Assembly (NCBI GenBank): GCA_002722455.1
Contig: PBMB01000002.1
Coordinates: 1-64,000 of the forward strand
Reading direction: 5' to 3'
Length of the DNA: 64,000 bases
Source of the DNA: Chloroflexota bacterium
GTDB lineage: Bacteria; Chloroflexota; Dehalococcoidia; Lucifugimonadales; GCA-2722455
Numbering within the stretch: the first letter of the stretch is position 1; each line of letters opens with the position of its first letter. The translations under genes were made by a program, and so were the position numbers. The notes below the pieces were generated by a model. It searched no databases. It was not told the DNA's origin and was given only the letters and a program-made list of their open reading frames with translations. Of this stretch, positions 16,169 to 25,474 are shown piece by piece.

Positions 16169-17671
16169 ATGGATATACTTAATAGTTATAAACAAGGTCA
16201 AATATCACTAGAAGAAGCAATAAAAAACCTTGATTTGGCAAATACAACAAATGATAAAAAAACAGAAGGTGTTATCTACACCCCAAAATACATTGCTGAT
16301 CATATTGTCTCAGGTTTAGGATATAATCCAGAAAAAACTATTATAGAACCCTCTGTTGGACACGGTGTATTCGTGTTTTCTCTTATTGAGTATGTAGAAA
16401 AAACTTTTGAGTTAAAAGGTTCTAACTTAAAAGAATGGTTCGAATCAAAAGTATTCTGTTTCGATGTAAATGCTCGGAATATAGCAGATTTTAAAAACCT
16501 ACTAACCATTTATTTTGAAAAGAAAAATATTCTAGATGTATCTTATGACAACCTTCAAGTTTCAGATACATTATTCTTCAATTTTGAACATGATTTCGAT
16601 TTCGCCTTTGGTAATCCACCATACATTAGAACAAAGAACTTGGAAGAATCTTATTTAGAAAAATTAAGAAGCAATTATAAATCTTGCGAAACAGGTAATG
16701 TAGATATTTATTATGCATTTATGGAGTTAATGAGTAAAATTTCAGATATATCTTCATTTATTGTTCCAAATAGCTATATTTATAACAAGTCAGCAAAAGC
16801 ATTAAGAAAAGAACTAAAACCAACCATTGAATCTATTATAGACTTTAAGAGCAAGTTGATATTTGATAATGCTAGAACATACACTTCAATCTATAAAACA
16901 AATAAACTAGCTGATACCTCAAAGGTTAAATATAAAGAAGACTTAACAGAAAAAGAAAGATCAGTAAACAAAGAATCACTTGAAGATAATCACTGGTTCT
17001 TTTCAGAATTAGATTCAAACAAAGAAGGTAAATCTTCAATTGTCGATCTTTATAGCTGTTATGGAAGTATTGCAACACTTAAAGATAAAATCTATTTGAT
17101 TGAATCACCAAGAGAAGAAAAAATTGGTGAACAAGAATATTACATACAAAGATATAATGATGTTGATTATAAAATAGAAAAAGAACTGTGCGTTGATTTT
17201 TACAAAATAACAAAAATGAACAAATCATTTAAAATCATTTACCCTTATAAGGATGATAAAATCTTGCCAGAAGAAGAATTGAGGTTAAAATTTCCTTTTG
17301 CTTACGAATATTTCTTGGCTATGCGTCCAGAATTAGATCAAAGAGATAAAGGTAAAGTCGATAAATATGAAAGCTGGTATGCTTATGGTAGAAAACAAGG
17401 TCTAAATAAGAAAAAAGAAAAATGTTTTTTGTTTTTACCATTAATGGCAACACAAGAATATGTTTGTCATAAAATATCAAAAGAAGAAGAGTTTATGATA
17501 TCTTCGGGTTTCGTATTAGGTTTTAAAACAGAAAAAGAAGCTGATAAAATCAAGAAAATTCTAGAATCGGGAGAATTTTTTGATTATATTAAAATGAAAG
17601 GAAAGCCTTGGGCGGGGAAAAATCCATATTATTCTTTTAGTAAGACACATTTAAAAGACTTCTATGTTTAA
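16169..17671 (+). CDS. Eco57I/type IIG-like N6-adenine DNA methyltransferase
   Basis: A 500-aa gamma-type adenine methyltransferase. GVIYTPKYIADHIV precedes motif I (EPSVGHGVF, about residues 59-67); motif IV is FGNPPYIRT (about residues 150-157), the catalytic NPPY. The C-terminal GKPWAGKNPYYSFSKTHLKD is typical of the target-recognition end of Eco57I-like enzymes. No nuclease domain is fused and no nuclease lies next door, so it looks like an orphan methylase for protecting its own DNA. The ATG follows AAGAGAGA. Confidence 0.88.
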   Translation: MDILNSYKQGQISLEEAIKNLDLANTTNDKKTEGVIYTPKYIADHIVSGLGYNPEKTIIEPSVGHGVFVFSLIEYVEKTFELKGSNLKEWFESKVFCFDVNARNIADFKNLLTIYFEKKNILDVSYDNLQVSDTLFFNFEHDFDFAFGNPPYIRTKNLEESYLEKLRSNYKSCETGNVDIYYAFMELMSKISDISSFIVPNSYIYNKSAKALRKELKPTIESIIDFKSKLIFDNARTYTSIYKTNKLADTSKVKYKEDLTEKERSVNKESLEDNHWFFSELDSNKEGKSSIVDLYSCYGSIATLKDKIYLIESPREEKIGEQEYYIQRYNDVDYKIEKELCVDFYKITKMNKSFKIIYPYKDDKILPEEELRLKFPFAYEYFLAMRPELDQRDKGKVDKYESWYAYGRKQGLNKKKEKCFLFLPLMATQEYVCHKISKEEEFMISSGFVLGFKTEKEADKIKKILESGEFFDYIKMKGKPWAGKNPYYSFSKTHLKDFYV

Positions 17672-17683
17672 GCGACAAATTAA

Positions 17684-17705
17684 AAAGATTCCGAAAGGGA
17701 TCTTT
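17684..17705 (+). terminator. Intrinsic terminator
   Basis: Stem AAAGATTCC/GGGATCTTT with GAAA tetraloop and T run. Confidence 0.85.
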
Positions 17706-17723
17706 TTTAATATGTTTTTTTTA

Positions 17724-17732
17724 TGATATAAT
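17724..17732 (+). promoter_or_regulatory. Extended -10 promoter (TGATATAAT)
   Basis: TGATATAAT, 31 bp before the ATG at 17763. Confidence 0.65.
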
Positions 17733-17762
17733 GTAATTATTAGATCAGAGGAGTTAAAAATA

Positions 17763-19094
17763 ATGAGTGAAAAAGAAAAATTAAAGAATGCTCTTGAAAA
17801 TGGAACAGGATTTGAAGATACAAAAGAAGGAAAGAGACTAGGCTTCAAAGAAGATGAAATAAAACTTCATGTATTAATGAAAAAAAACGATTTTCTTCAA
17901 CCATTAAAAGGTATAAGAAGAGAATTAGAAAAAGAAGAATATGATTTCAACCATATAAAGGAAAATCTTGAAGAAAACCAAGATGAAGTAAGAGAATTTG
18001 TTAGAGAAAATCTAAATGTTTCAAAACCCTCAACAATAAGAACTTCGGAAGTAAAAAAAGCACTAAAGGAATATTCAAATAAAGCAACAGAAGCAGAGTA
18101 TAGAAGAAAATATATTTGGCTTAAAGCTTGTGTTTCAATAATGCGTGGTGAAGAGTTCGGCATAGAAGAAAGATTAAATTCTGATGTGAAAACAATTATT
18201 GGTAACAACAAAAAAATAGCTGATTATATGACAGAAGAATTGGCTGAATTAATATCAAAACGAGATTTAGATCTTGCAGATATACTGTCTGTTTCACCAA
18301 TTAAAACGACATTAGAATATGATAATAGACAAATGCAAGCAGAATTAGATTATCATTATGCAAGTGAGGCTGCTGCAGATAACGATATTAAAGAAGGATT
18401 GGAAAAAGCAACAAGAATAAACTTTCCAGTAGAATTAAAAACTTATATAGAGGCTTTTGATTTTCGTTATAGAAAAAATAATTATGAAGATTTTCATAAA
18501 ATGATGACAAAGTTCGCATTAGAAAATAGATTGGTGGAAATAGAACCTAAATGGGAATCTTGGGAAGCGTTAAAGAATGATAGCGAAGGTGAGTTATTAG
18601 AATTCCAAAACGAAAGAAAAAAAGAAGATGACTATTATGAAAATGTTAAATACGTAGTAAGGAAAATAGGCGAAGACGTATATTCTACGAAAATAAAACT
18701 ATCAGGTGATTGCGAAGGTGAAAATTATTCTGAAGTTTGGTATAAAAACGGAGAAAAACATAGAACAGGTGGATTACCAGCAGTAAAAACGTATTCACGT
18801 CATAAAATACTGGAAGAAACTCATTTGGATGACGCTTCACAAGAGTTTTGGAAAGACGGTGAAATGCAATATGTTAATGACACAACTTATGAAGACGTTC
18901 TTGTGAAAAAGCCATTAGCCGCAAGACAATCAATAGGTTGCGATATAGACGAAGGTGATGAAAACCAGTCGTTTGAAGAAGAAATATCTTATTCAAAACA
19001 AAAATACATTGAAAAGAAAGTAAATAAATATAAAGAAAAAAATGGTTTGGACGGAGTTAAGAAAAACAATAACAATGTTCGCAAATTGAGATAA
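17763..19094 (+). CDS. Hypothetical protein with MORN-like segment
   Basis: A 443-aa charged protein with a strongly helical N-terminal two thirds. Near residues 325-365 it has YSEVWYKNGEKHRTGG...EFWKDGEMQYVN, two tryptophan/KNGE-type units like the MORN/YwqK-style repeats found in many phage and contact-dependent proteins. Good ribosome binding site GAGGAG. The C-terminal tail is acidic then basic. No enzymatic motif visible. Confidence 0.75.
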   Translation: MSEKEKLKNALENGTGFEDTKEGKRLGFKEDEIKLHVLMKKNDFLQPLKGIRRELEKEEYDFNHIKENLEENQDEVREFVRENLNVSKPSTIRTSEVKKALKEYSNKATEAEYRRKYIWLKACVSIMRGEEFGIEERLNSDVKTIIGNNKKIADYMTEELAELISKRDLDLADILSVSPIKTTLEYDNRQMQAELDYHYASEAAADNDIKEGLEKATRINFPVELKTYIEAFDFRYRKNNYEDFHKMMTKFALENRLVEIEPKWESWEALKNDSEGELLEFQNERKKEDDYYENVKYVVRKIGEDVYSTKIKLSGDCEGENYSEVWYKNGEKHRTGGLPAVKTYSRHKILEETHLDDASQEFWKDGEMQYVNDTTYEDVLVKKPLAARQSIGCDIDEGDENQSFEEEISYSKQKYIEKKVNKYKEKNGLDGVKKNNNNVRKLR

Positions 19095-19097
19095 AAA

Positions 19098-19120
19098 AAG
19101 AGAACCTTTTGGTTCTCTTT
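19098..19120 (+). terminator. Intrinsic terminator
   Basis: Stem AAAGAGAACC/GGTTCTCTTT, loop TTTT, T run. Confidence 0.9.
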
Positions 19121-19297
19121 TCTTTTAAGCTTTTTTGTGAATAAAAAAAGAAAATATCAAAATAAAAAAAAATAAGTCAACAACAAAACATTATAATATT
19201 TACAACAATATTATGGTTATGAAAAAAACAAAAAAAGATAATTGTATATATATATATTTCTGTTATAAATAATCTATATAGATAAAAAAGGAATTCC

Positions 19298-20536
19298 ATG
19301 AAATACAATATATTAAGAATCACTACATTTATTATTTTTTCAATATGTGTGATAGTTGCTTTAAACAGCATATCAAAAGCCAATAAAAAAGAGCTTGAAT
19401 ACAATTACAATCAATTCTTGATTGATACAAAAACAAATAAAAATAAAGAATTTAATGAAGAACACTTATTAATAAAAAAACACCTAAAAGATAAAAATTA
19501 TGATCTCATATTTAAAAATATAGGAAAAAGAGATTTCAAAGAAATAGAGTCAATAAAAAATTGTTCAATAGAAAAATGTTATAAAATTTCACAAATAAAT
19601 ATAGAAAAAGATTCAGAAATAAAAATAAAAGAGCTATATAAAGATTTAAAAAAAATAGAAATAAAAGGTTTAAACCCAAAAGGAGATAGATATTTAACAA
19701 AAGTAGAAAGGTTCTTGAAAAAAACAAAGTTAATAAATGCAGAAAATACATTATTGGGATTTATAATAATAACCTTAATAATGTCAATTATAAATACGAA
19801 CAAAATAGAAGAAAATGTTAACCAAATATTAAAAGGCTTCTTATATTTGATGTTTTTTTGGGCTATATCTTTTTTAATAAAAAGTTATATTTTTAATATT
19901 TCAAATAAAGAACCTTCTTATGTTATAATAACAGCAATTATGGGATCGATGTTTTTTATTATAAGAAAAAAAGTAAATGAAAATTTTATTCAAAACGAAA
20001 AAGAATTATATTGTTCAGCAAAGAAAACGGAATATAATAAACTGGAAAGTACATTAAGTTATTTGTTTTTATTTGTTCTAATCTTATTTAAATTTCAAAT
20101 AATAGAAAATATTTTAAGTTCAGCTATTTTTAATGTTGGAGAAATAGTTAATATTTATTTTTTATTAATAATAGTTAGTTATTTTCTTCTAGTAACAATA
20201 CTTATGGCATATAAGAAAATAGCGATAATGGAAATAGAGTCTATTGATATTAATAATTATAAAATAAATAACGATTATAAACTATCTCTATATTTAAGAA
20301 TTTTTTTATATGAAAAAGAGAATGGGAAAAAAATATTTGAAGAAATGGCTTTTAAAAACAAAGATCATAAAAAATATTTATCAGTAAATAAAGAAATATT
20401 AGGTCATTATAAAAACAAAGAAAAAGAAACAGGTAAAAACTATGAATCTATTTTTTTAAAACTAAAGAAAATAGAAGACTTGATAAATGAAGATTTAAAA
20501 AGAAAAAATGAACTTGAAAATTTTAAAAACGTATAA
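19298..20536 (+). CDS. Polytopic membrane protein, unknown
   Basis: A 412-aa protein with about six hydrophobic segments: an N-terminal one (residues 6-27), two near 145-165 and 180-200, one near 205-225, and two between 245 and 305. The loops are lysine-rich, and the C-terminal about 90 residues are soluble. The start follows AAAAAAGGAATTCC. The upstream ATAATTGTATAT and GATAAAAAAGGAATT words also precede the secreted protein gene at 37749, suggesting shared regulation. No family recognised. Confidence 0.75.
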   Translation: MKYNILRITTFIIFSICVIVALNSISKANKKELEYNYNQFLIDTKTNKNKEFNEEHLLIKKHLKDKNYDLIFKNIGKRDFKEIESIKNCSIEKCYKISQINIEKDSEIKIKELYKDLKKIEIKGLNPKGDRYLTKVERFLKKTKLINAENTLLGFIIITLIMSIINTNKIEENVNQILKGFLYLMFFWAISFLIKSYIFNISNKEPSYVIITAIMGSMFFIIRKKVNENFIQNEKELYCSAKKTEYNKLESTLSYLFLFVLILFKFQIIENILSSAIFNVGEIVNIYFLLIIVSYFLLVTILMAYKKIAIMEIESIDINNYKINNDYKLSLYLRIFLYEKENGKKIFEEMAFKNKDHKKYLSVNKEILGHYKNKEKETGKNYESIFLKLKKIEDLINEDLKRKNELENFKNV

Positions 20537-20561
20537 AAAGAGAAGCCGTGAGCTTCTCTTT
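20537..20561 (+). terminator. Intrinsic terminator
   Basis: Stem AAAGAGAAGC/GCTTCTCTTT and T run, touching the stop codon of the membrane protein gene. Confidence 0.9.
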
Positions 20562-20592
20562 TTTCTTTGCATTCAAGGAAATTTTCATAAGC

Positions 20593-20612
20593 AAAAGCCT
20601 TGAAAGGCTTTT
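20593..20612 (-). terminator. Terminator of the tcyP-like gene
   Basis: Stem AAAAGCCTT/AAGGCTTTT, 18 bp beyond the stop of the leftward symporter gene. Confidence 0.85.
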
Positions 20613-20630
20613 ATTTTTCAGGATTTTATC

Positions 20631-22025
20631 CTATTTAGAATCAACAATATAATCTTCTGAATTATAAGTTTCTACATTTAATGTGTTATTTGTTTTAGCA
20701 GTAATTAGTCCAGACAACATAGATCCTGAAATATTAAGTGCAGTTCTTGCCATATCAATTAATGCTTCAATAGAAATTAATAGAGCGACTATCGAAATAT
20801 CTAAACCCATAATAGTAAGAGCAGCTATTGCAGCAAACGTTGCACCCCCACCAACTCCTGCTACACCAAAGGAAGTAATGGCTATAACAAAAACTAATTG
20901 TAGGATAAAGAAGAAATCAATAGGAATTCCCATAACTTGTGCAGCCATAACAGCTAACATAGCAGGATAAATACCAGCACAACCATTCTGACCAATACTT
21001 GTTCCAAATGTAGCAGATAAATTTGCTGTTTCTTCGTCAACACCTAATGCTTCTTTTTGTGTTTGAACATTAAATGGAAGTGCCGCCATACTTGAACGAG
21101 AACCAAAACCAAATAATAGAACTGGTGAGATCTTTTTAGCAAATAATGTAGGAGATAATCCAAATGCACCAACAATAATAAAATGAATAATAAACATTAC
21201 ACCAATTGCAAAGTAACTAGCAATAAGGAAAAATCCCATTTCAGATAAAGCAAATAGATTATTTTTCATCATAAATGTTGTCATTAAAGCAAACACAGCG
21301 TAAGGTGTTAATTTTAATATTTCTCTAACCATTGATAACACAACCTCTTTTGCACCATTGATGAAATCAATAAAAGGCTGAATTTTCTCTGGGTTATATT
21401 GCTTTGCTTTTAATATACTAAACCCAACAAACATACCAAAAAGAATAGTAGAAAGTGTAGCAGTTCTTTCAGAGCCAGTTAACATTTCAAAAATATTACT
21501 TGGTATAATTGATAAAATTAAATCGCTGACACTTGTATTGGATAAAAATGCTTGCGTTGCAATTAATTTATCTTCACGATTTGTAATGGCTTCATTAATA
21601 CCAGCAGCACTAATAAGGTTAGAAGCTTCTATATTGAATAAATAAACTGTGGCAACCCCAACCAATGCGGAAATAGAGACAGTTACCATTAAGACACCAA
21701 TGATTTTAGGTGATATCTTTGATAATGTTTTTTGACCATCAACATTCATTATAGCGGCAATCATAGCAACCAATACCAGTGGTATAACTATCATTTTTAA
21801 TAATTTAATATATCCACTACCAAAAACAGAGATCAACTCTGAAAATTGTTGCACGACTTGGTCGTTAGTTCCAAAAAAGTATTGAATAACACCACCAAAA
21901 AATAAGCCACCAGCTAATGCACTAAAAACTCTATAATTAAAACTTTTTTCATTCTTTTTCATTTTAAATAAAACAAAATAAAAACTTAAGAATACAAAAC
22001 TTAATCCTATTAATATTAAATCCAT
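20631..22025 (-). CDS. tcyP: TcyP/YdjN-type L-cystine:Na+ symporter
   Basis: A 464-aa inner-membrane carrier of the dicarboxylate/amino acid:cation symporter family with about eight transmembrane helices. Family marks are GFGSRSSMAALPFNV (the serine-rich re-entrant loop), TSIGQNGCAGIYPAMLAVM, GVAGVGGGATFAA and LIDMARTALNISGS. These match the TcyP/YdjN cystine branch, whose length (463 aa in E. coli) is nearly the same, better than GltP or DctA. It would import cystine, a sulfur source for cysteine and Fe-S clusters. ATAGGAG precedes the start. It is a single-gene unit with its own terminator. A complete solute importer is an unusual cargo for a phage-like genome. Confidence 0.9.
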   Translation of the reverse strand: MDLILIGLSFVFLSFYFVLFKMKKNEKSFNYRVFSALAGGLFFGGVIQYFFGTNDQVVQQFSELISVFGSGYIKLLKMIVIPLVLVAMIAAIMNVDGQKTLSKISPKIIGVLMVTVSISALVGVATVYLFNIEASNLISAAGINEAITNREDKLIATQAFLSNTSVSDLILSIIPSNIFEMLTGSERTATLSTILFGMFVGFSILKAKQYNPEKIQPFIDFINGAKEVVLSMVREILKLTPYAVFALMTTFMMKNNLFALSEMGFFLIASYFAIGVMFIIHFIIVGAFGLSPTLFAKKISPVLLFGFGSRSSMAALPFNVQTQKEALGVDEETANLSATFGTSIGQNGCAGIYPAMLAVMAAQVMGIPIDFFFILQLVFVIAITSFGVAGVGGGATFAAIAALTIMGLDISIVALLISIEALIDMARTALNISGSMLSGLITAKTNNTLNVETYNSEDYIVDSK

Positions 22026-22496
22026 AATATCTCCTATATATAAATTATTACGTTAATTAAATATGCATTATAAAGAATTAGGAAAAAGCACAAGAAAACT
22101 AGGGGTTTAAACAAGTAAATTTTTGAGCGAAAATAGGGTTGTTTTTTATTTTTGACGGGATAAAAATAAAAAGTAAAATATAAATTTGAAGTATAAAATT
22201 GAAAATAAACAAAATATGAAAAATAATGAAATCTTTTATTTTAAAGTATAATAAGGAACTAACTTATAAATAAAAAGAAATATAAGAATAAAAGAATTTC
22301 TTCTTATTTTTTTTTGTAATATCTTATTAGCAAAAAGTTTATAAAACCTCAAAACAATATTCTAAAAAGAAATAAAAAAAATAAAAATATAACAAAACGA
22401 AATATACAAAACAAAAAAGCCTTGGTTGATCCAAGGTTTTATATTTTATAAATTTTTAAAAAATAAAGGCTCGTTGAGTTTATTTAATTATATTGT
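22026..22496. other. Long AT-rich intergenic region
   Basis: No ORF with a credible start and ribosome binding site is visible here. A -10-like TTTATAATG on the minus strand (22067-22072) is suitably placed for tcyP. TATAAATA occurs near 22265, and an AAGAAAT...ATTTCTT hairpin near 22278-22307. The terminator at 22416-22440 closes the right part. Confidence 0.5.
22416..22440. terminator. Terminator-like hairpin
   Basis: CCTTGG/CCAAGG extended by A-T pairs with flanking A and T runs; serves the leftward 50-aa gene. Confidence 0.75.
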
Positions 22497-22649
22497 TTAA
22501 TCCATATCGCTATCAAGCCATTTTTCAAAATCTTCTTCTGATTCGAAATGTGGAATTTCTATTTTTTCAGAAGCCAATGCTTTTTTCATGTTTTCTAAGT
22601 CAAAATTAAAAGGTGTTTCTGTTTCGTTTTCTTCTTTTTTCTTTGTCAT
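22497..22649 (-). CDS. Small acidic hypothetical protein
   Basis: A 50-aa protein starting MTKKKEENETETPFNFDLEN; acidic, soluble, ending FEKWLDSDMD. The ATG at 22649 follows AAGGATTATC; an upstream in-frame ATG lacks a binding site. No family recognised. Confidence 0.6.
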   Translation of the reverse strand: MTKKKEENETETPFNFDLENMKKALASEKIEIPHFESEEDFEKWLDSDMD

Positions 22650-22693
22650 GATAATCCTTGTTAAATTTATATATAAACACAAGAGTATAATAA

Positions 22694-22718
22694 AAAAGCC
22701 CTTCTGTAAAGGGCTTTT
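22694..22718. terminator. Bidirectional terminator
   Basis: Stem AAAAGCCCTT/AAGGGCTTTT, directly after the end of the reconstructed frame of the broken gene at 22722. Confidence 0.85.
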
Positions 22719-22721
22719 ATT

Positions 22722-23255
22722 TTATCTTAGTTTATCAATTTCATTTTTTAAATTCTCTATTAATACAGGCTCAAAAAGATATGGCTTAGAGTTTGTAGTT
22801 TCGTAAGATATTTCTATCTTTTGTTTTAAGTTTTTGAAGTTGGTTTTACCATTCTAAAGGTATGACCAATATTTTTAAGATCAAACGTTCCGATACATTT
22901 ACCAATCCAGCCCATTCCAGCGTCTAGACATTGATTAAAAGAGAAAAACTCTTCAAAATATTCATAATAACCATCTTTATTAGAATCTTTATTTTTTGGA
23001 TAAGAAGAACGAAGTACGGTTTGGATAATGTCACTATCAATTGTAAGATCACAGCTTGAAAATCTTATGCCTGAAATGATTTTATGAATTTCTTCCGTGT
23101 AGGGCGTGTCCTTAACAAAAGCGTCTTTAAGAATAAAATATTCGTCTTTACCAACAGCTCTTTCAGAGCGTAATAATATTTCGTCGTTAATTGCAAGGAT
23201 AAAACAACCAGTAGTTATACCTTCTTCGTCATACAATCTCAAAGTCGTTATACAT
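22722..23255 (-). pseudogene. Frame-broken hypothetical gene
   Basis: The central open frame (22826-23242, about 138 codons) lacks an ATG at its left boundary and stops early. Protein-like sequence continues in other frames on both sides. Upstream, an ATG at 23255 (MYNDFEI) runs into the open frame after a one-base shift. Downstream, the -1 frame encodes KQKIEISYETTNSKPYLFE... up to a stop at 22722, right before a terminator. Two single-base disruptions point to decay or sequencing indels; a programmed -1 shift at the second site cannot be excluded. Product unknown; the core has FILAINDEILLRSERA and GMGWIGKCIGTF. Confidence 0.6.
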
Positions 23256-23371
23256 TATCTTCACATTTTCATAAAAAACAAAGAAAGTTATGTTTGTCTT
23301 TTTTTGTTTGTAATGTATCTTAATAAAATATTAACATTAATATTTAACATAAGGCTAAATGGATTTTAAAT

Positions 23372-24385
23372 ATGAAAGAAACAACTAGCTTAAAAAGAGC
23401 TATAAAGGAAGGTATTCCAGCCGTTGACGGACATGTAACATTATATACAGATAACTTTAATGAAAATGTATTGGACGCAATTGACGTTCAATTTAACAAA
23501 ACTTTATTTAACATCAAAAGAAGTGAAATGTATTTTTTATCAAAAGATTTAGAAGTAGAAAAAATTAAAGATCATCTAATATCAAAAGGAATAGAAGAAG
23601 ATAGGATAGAAATTATTGAAGATTGGGATAAAATGCCATTGTCGTGCAATGATTTAAACAGAGATCTTTTAATTGAAATATTCGTTTGGTCTTTGGTTTA
23701 CGAACTCGACTTGAAAGATGAAAAAGATCGTGGAAGAATGGCTGTATTATTTCACGCTTTAATGAGAGACGCACTTAATACAAAAACAGATTTAAGAACA
23801 ATCCCTGAATATTTGATTGATAGTGTTCCAGATAACTTTGAAATAACAAAATATTTCATAAATGAAGAAGCTGAATACGAGACGTTATCTTATTCAAATT
23901 TAAATGATTATTTCAAAACAATAAATAAAATCACAAGAATGTTTACTGTAGATAATAAGTTAGAAGAAAATAAATATTATTTATTAAAACCAAAAACAAC
24001 AACAGAAGAAATGATTCTTGCGGCTTATATAAGAAAACTGGACTCTAATGCAAAAACTCATGAAGAATATGAGACTTGGGGAACAGAAGAATATTCGGGT
24101 TTAGAGGTAAGAAGAATGCTTCGAGCGGCATTTGTAGACTTTAAAGATTTCATGTTAGAAGGCTATGGGGTTTTAGCAGCAACTGAACGTGGTGGAGTCC
24201 GTTTAAATTTATTTTTAAACCAAGATTCTTTTTCAAAAGGATTATATGTTGAAGAATCTTTAAACCCATTAAAAACAAATGCAGTATTAAAATACGGAAA
24301 AGAAAATACACCGTTAAGAAGATTTATATTTGATAAAGGTTTTGTTAATTATTATTATTCATTGAAAGGAAGAAAACATAATTAA
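23372..24385 (+). CDS. Hypothetical protein
   Basis: A 337-aa soluble protein with alternating acidic and basic helices and no recognised motif. The ATG lacks a strong ribosome binding site (CATAAGG lies 18 bases upstream, followed by ATGGATTTTAAAT). It ends 11 bp before a clear terminator and stands alone. Composition gives no functional hint. Confidence 0.75.
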   Translation: MKETTSLKRAIKEGIPAVDGHVTLYTDNFNENVLDAIDVQFNKTLFNIKRSEMYFLSKDLEVEKIKDHLISKGIEEDRIEIIEDWDKMPLSCNDLNRDLLIEIFVWSLVYELDLKDEKDRGRMAVLFHALMRDALNTKTDLRTIPEYLIDSVPDNFEITKYFINEEAEYETLSYSNLNDYFKTINKITRMFTVDNKLEENKYYLLKPKTTTEEMILAAYIRKLDSNAKTHEEYETWGTEEYSGLEVRRMLRAAFVDFKDFMLEGYGVLAATERGGVRLNLFLNQDSFSKGLYVEESLNPLKTNAVLKYGKENTPLRRFIFDKGFVNYYYSLKGRKHN

Positions 24386-24395
24386 AAAAATAAAT

Positions 24396-24418
24396 AAAAG
24401 CACTTTTCTAGTGCTTTT
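24396..24418 (+). terminator. Intrinsic terminator
   Basis: Stem AAAAGCACT/AGTGCTTTT with a T-rich tail. Confidence 0.85.
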
Positions 24419-24547
24419 ATTATTTTTATATTTATTAATTTTTAACTTGATTTCATGTATTGGGTTTGATATTCTTATACAAAATTAAAACATTAAAAGG
24501 GTAAATTTATATTAAGTAAAGAAATAGCAAAATCGATAAAAAAACAT

Positions 24548-24838
24548 TTGGAAACATTAAAGTTCGTCACTTTCGTGGACGAAACTTCAATGGAATTTTA
24601 TGAAAATTTCGACGAAAATGGAATTATAAAAGAGGGTGAAATCAATCAAATTGATTTTTGTTCTGTTCAAACAGATGACCGTCATGATGTAATGGACAAT
24701 AAAAAAGTAGAATTATTACAGGATTTGTTAAAAAAAGATGAGACTATTCCAGAGGTCGTTGTAAGATTCGAACGTATGGACGCTTATCCAGACGGTAAAG
24801 CTTCATACATGGTCACTATCTATGAACCTTTTGAGTAA
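24548..24838 (+). CDS. Hypothetical protein with uncertain non-ATG start
   Basis: At least 96 aa from a TTG at 24548, but the frame stays open back to 24500. The only good ribosome binding site (AAAAGGG, 24496-24501) points to an ATA/TTA codon at 24509-24514, which would add KEIAKSIKKHLE to the N-terminus. Either a rare start codon is used or the original start has mutated. The protein is small and acidic (VDETSMEFYENFDENG, VVVRFERMDAYPDGKASY). It forms an operon with the TTG-started gene 14 bp downstream. Confidence 0.6.
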   Translation: METLKFVTFVDETSMEFYENFDENGIIKEGEINQIDFCSVQTDDRHDVMDNKKVELLQDLLKKDETIPEVVVRFERMDAYPDGKASYMVTIYEPFE

Positions 24839-24852
24839 AAGAGAAAAGTATA

Positions 24853-25230
24853 TTGAAAGAATTATTTAATCTGCCAGAACTTCAAAAATATATGTATCAT
24901 AACTATGGATTTAGAGTAAGGCACTCTATGGAATTGGCAGACTCTCTTTATGAAATGGGAGCAATAACAGATCCTAGAACTTCGCAATCAAATTATCCGC
25001 TTGCTTTTGTTGACAAATATTTAGAATTATTAAATGCTGTAAAAACAAACATTGAAAATGAAGAAGATTTAAGCTTTTTGAATAAAGGTAAGGCTTTGGA
25101 TATGGTTATTAGCGGAAAATCAGATGAACATGCAATCCTTCCAACCAAAAAACTTTTTAATATTAATGATTTGAAACATGATGAAAAGATGATGTATATA
25201 GCAATAGCAAAAAACTTTTTGGAATATTAA
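24853..25230 (+). CDS. Hypothetical protein, TTG start
   Basis: A 125-aa soluble protein started by TTG shortly after AAAAGAGAAAAG, 14 bp past the previous stop. It has a mainly helical composition and no recognised domain. A strong terminator follows at once. Confidence 0.65.
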   Translation: MKELFNLPELQKYMYHNYGFRVRHSMELADSLYEMGAITDPRTSQSNYPLAFVDKYLELLNAVKTNIENEEDLSFLNKGKALDMVISGKSDEHAILPTKKLFNINDLKHDEKMMYIAIAKNFLEY

Positions 25231-25256
25231 AAACACAGGAAGAAATTAAAAATAAA

Positions 25257-25285
25257 AAAGCACTATCTATAAGAAATAGTGCTTT
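25257..25285. terminator. Intrinsic terminator
   Basis: Stem AAAGCACTAT/ATAGTGCTTT with a 9-base loop. Confidence 0.8.
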
Positions 25286-25293
25286 CAATATCA

Positions 25294-25427
25294 TTATACT
25301 TTTTCTTCTGGTATGATTGTTATAATTTTTTCTTTTCGATTGCAATCCAAACCACGTGTGATTTTGAAATATAAACCACCTTTAACACCATTGAAAACAC
25401 TATTGATATTATTATAGTATCTAACAT
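25294..25427 (-). pseudogene. Frame-broken small gene
   Basis: A leftward ATG at 25427 (MLDTI...) is followed within about 30 bases by protein-like sequence in another frame (VFNGVKGGLYFKITRGLDC... ending IITIIPEEKV, stop at 25294), next to a terminator. The combined length is not a multiple of three. It reads like a gene of about 45 codons with one indel. Confidence 0.35.
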
Positions 25428-25474
25428 TTATCGTTTTTTATTTGTTTTCTTTTTTATATTTTTATTTTAAAAGA

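Noticed and set aside
10695-17671. The two methyltransferases as parts of restriction-modification or BREX systems
   Set aside because: No nuclease, helicase or BREX genes adjoin either of them.
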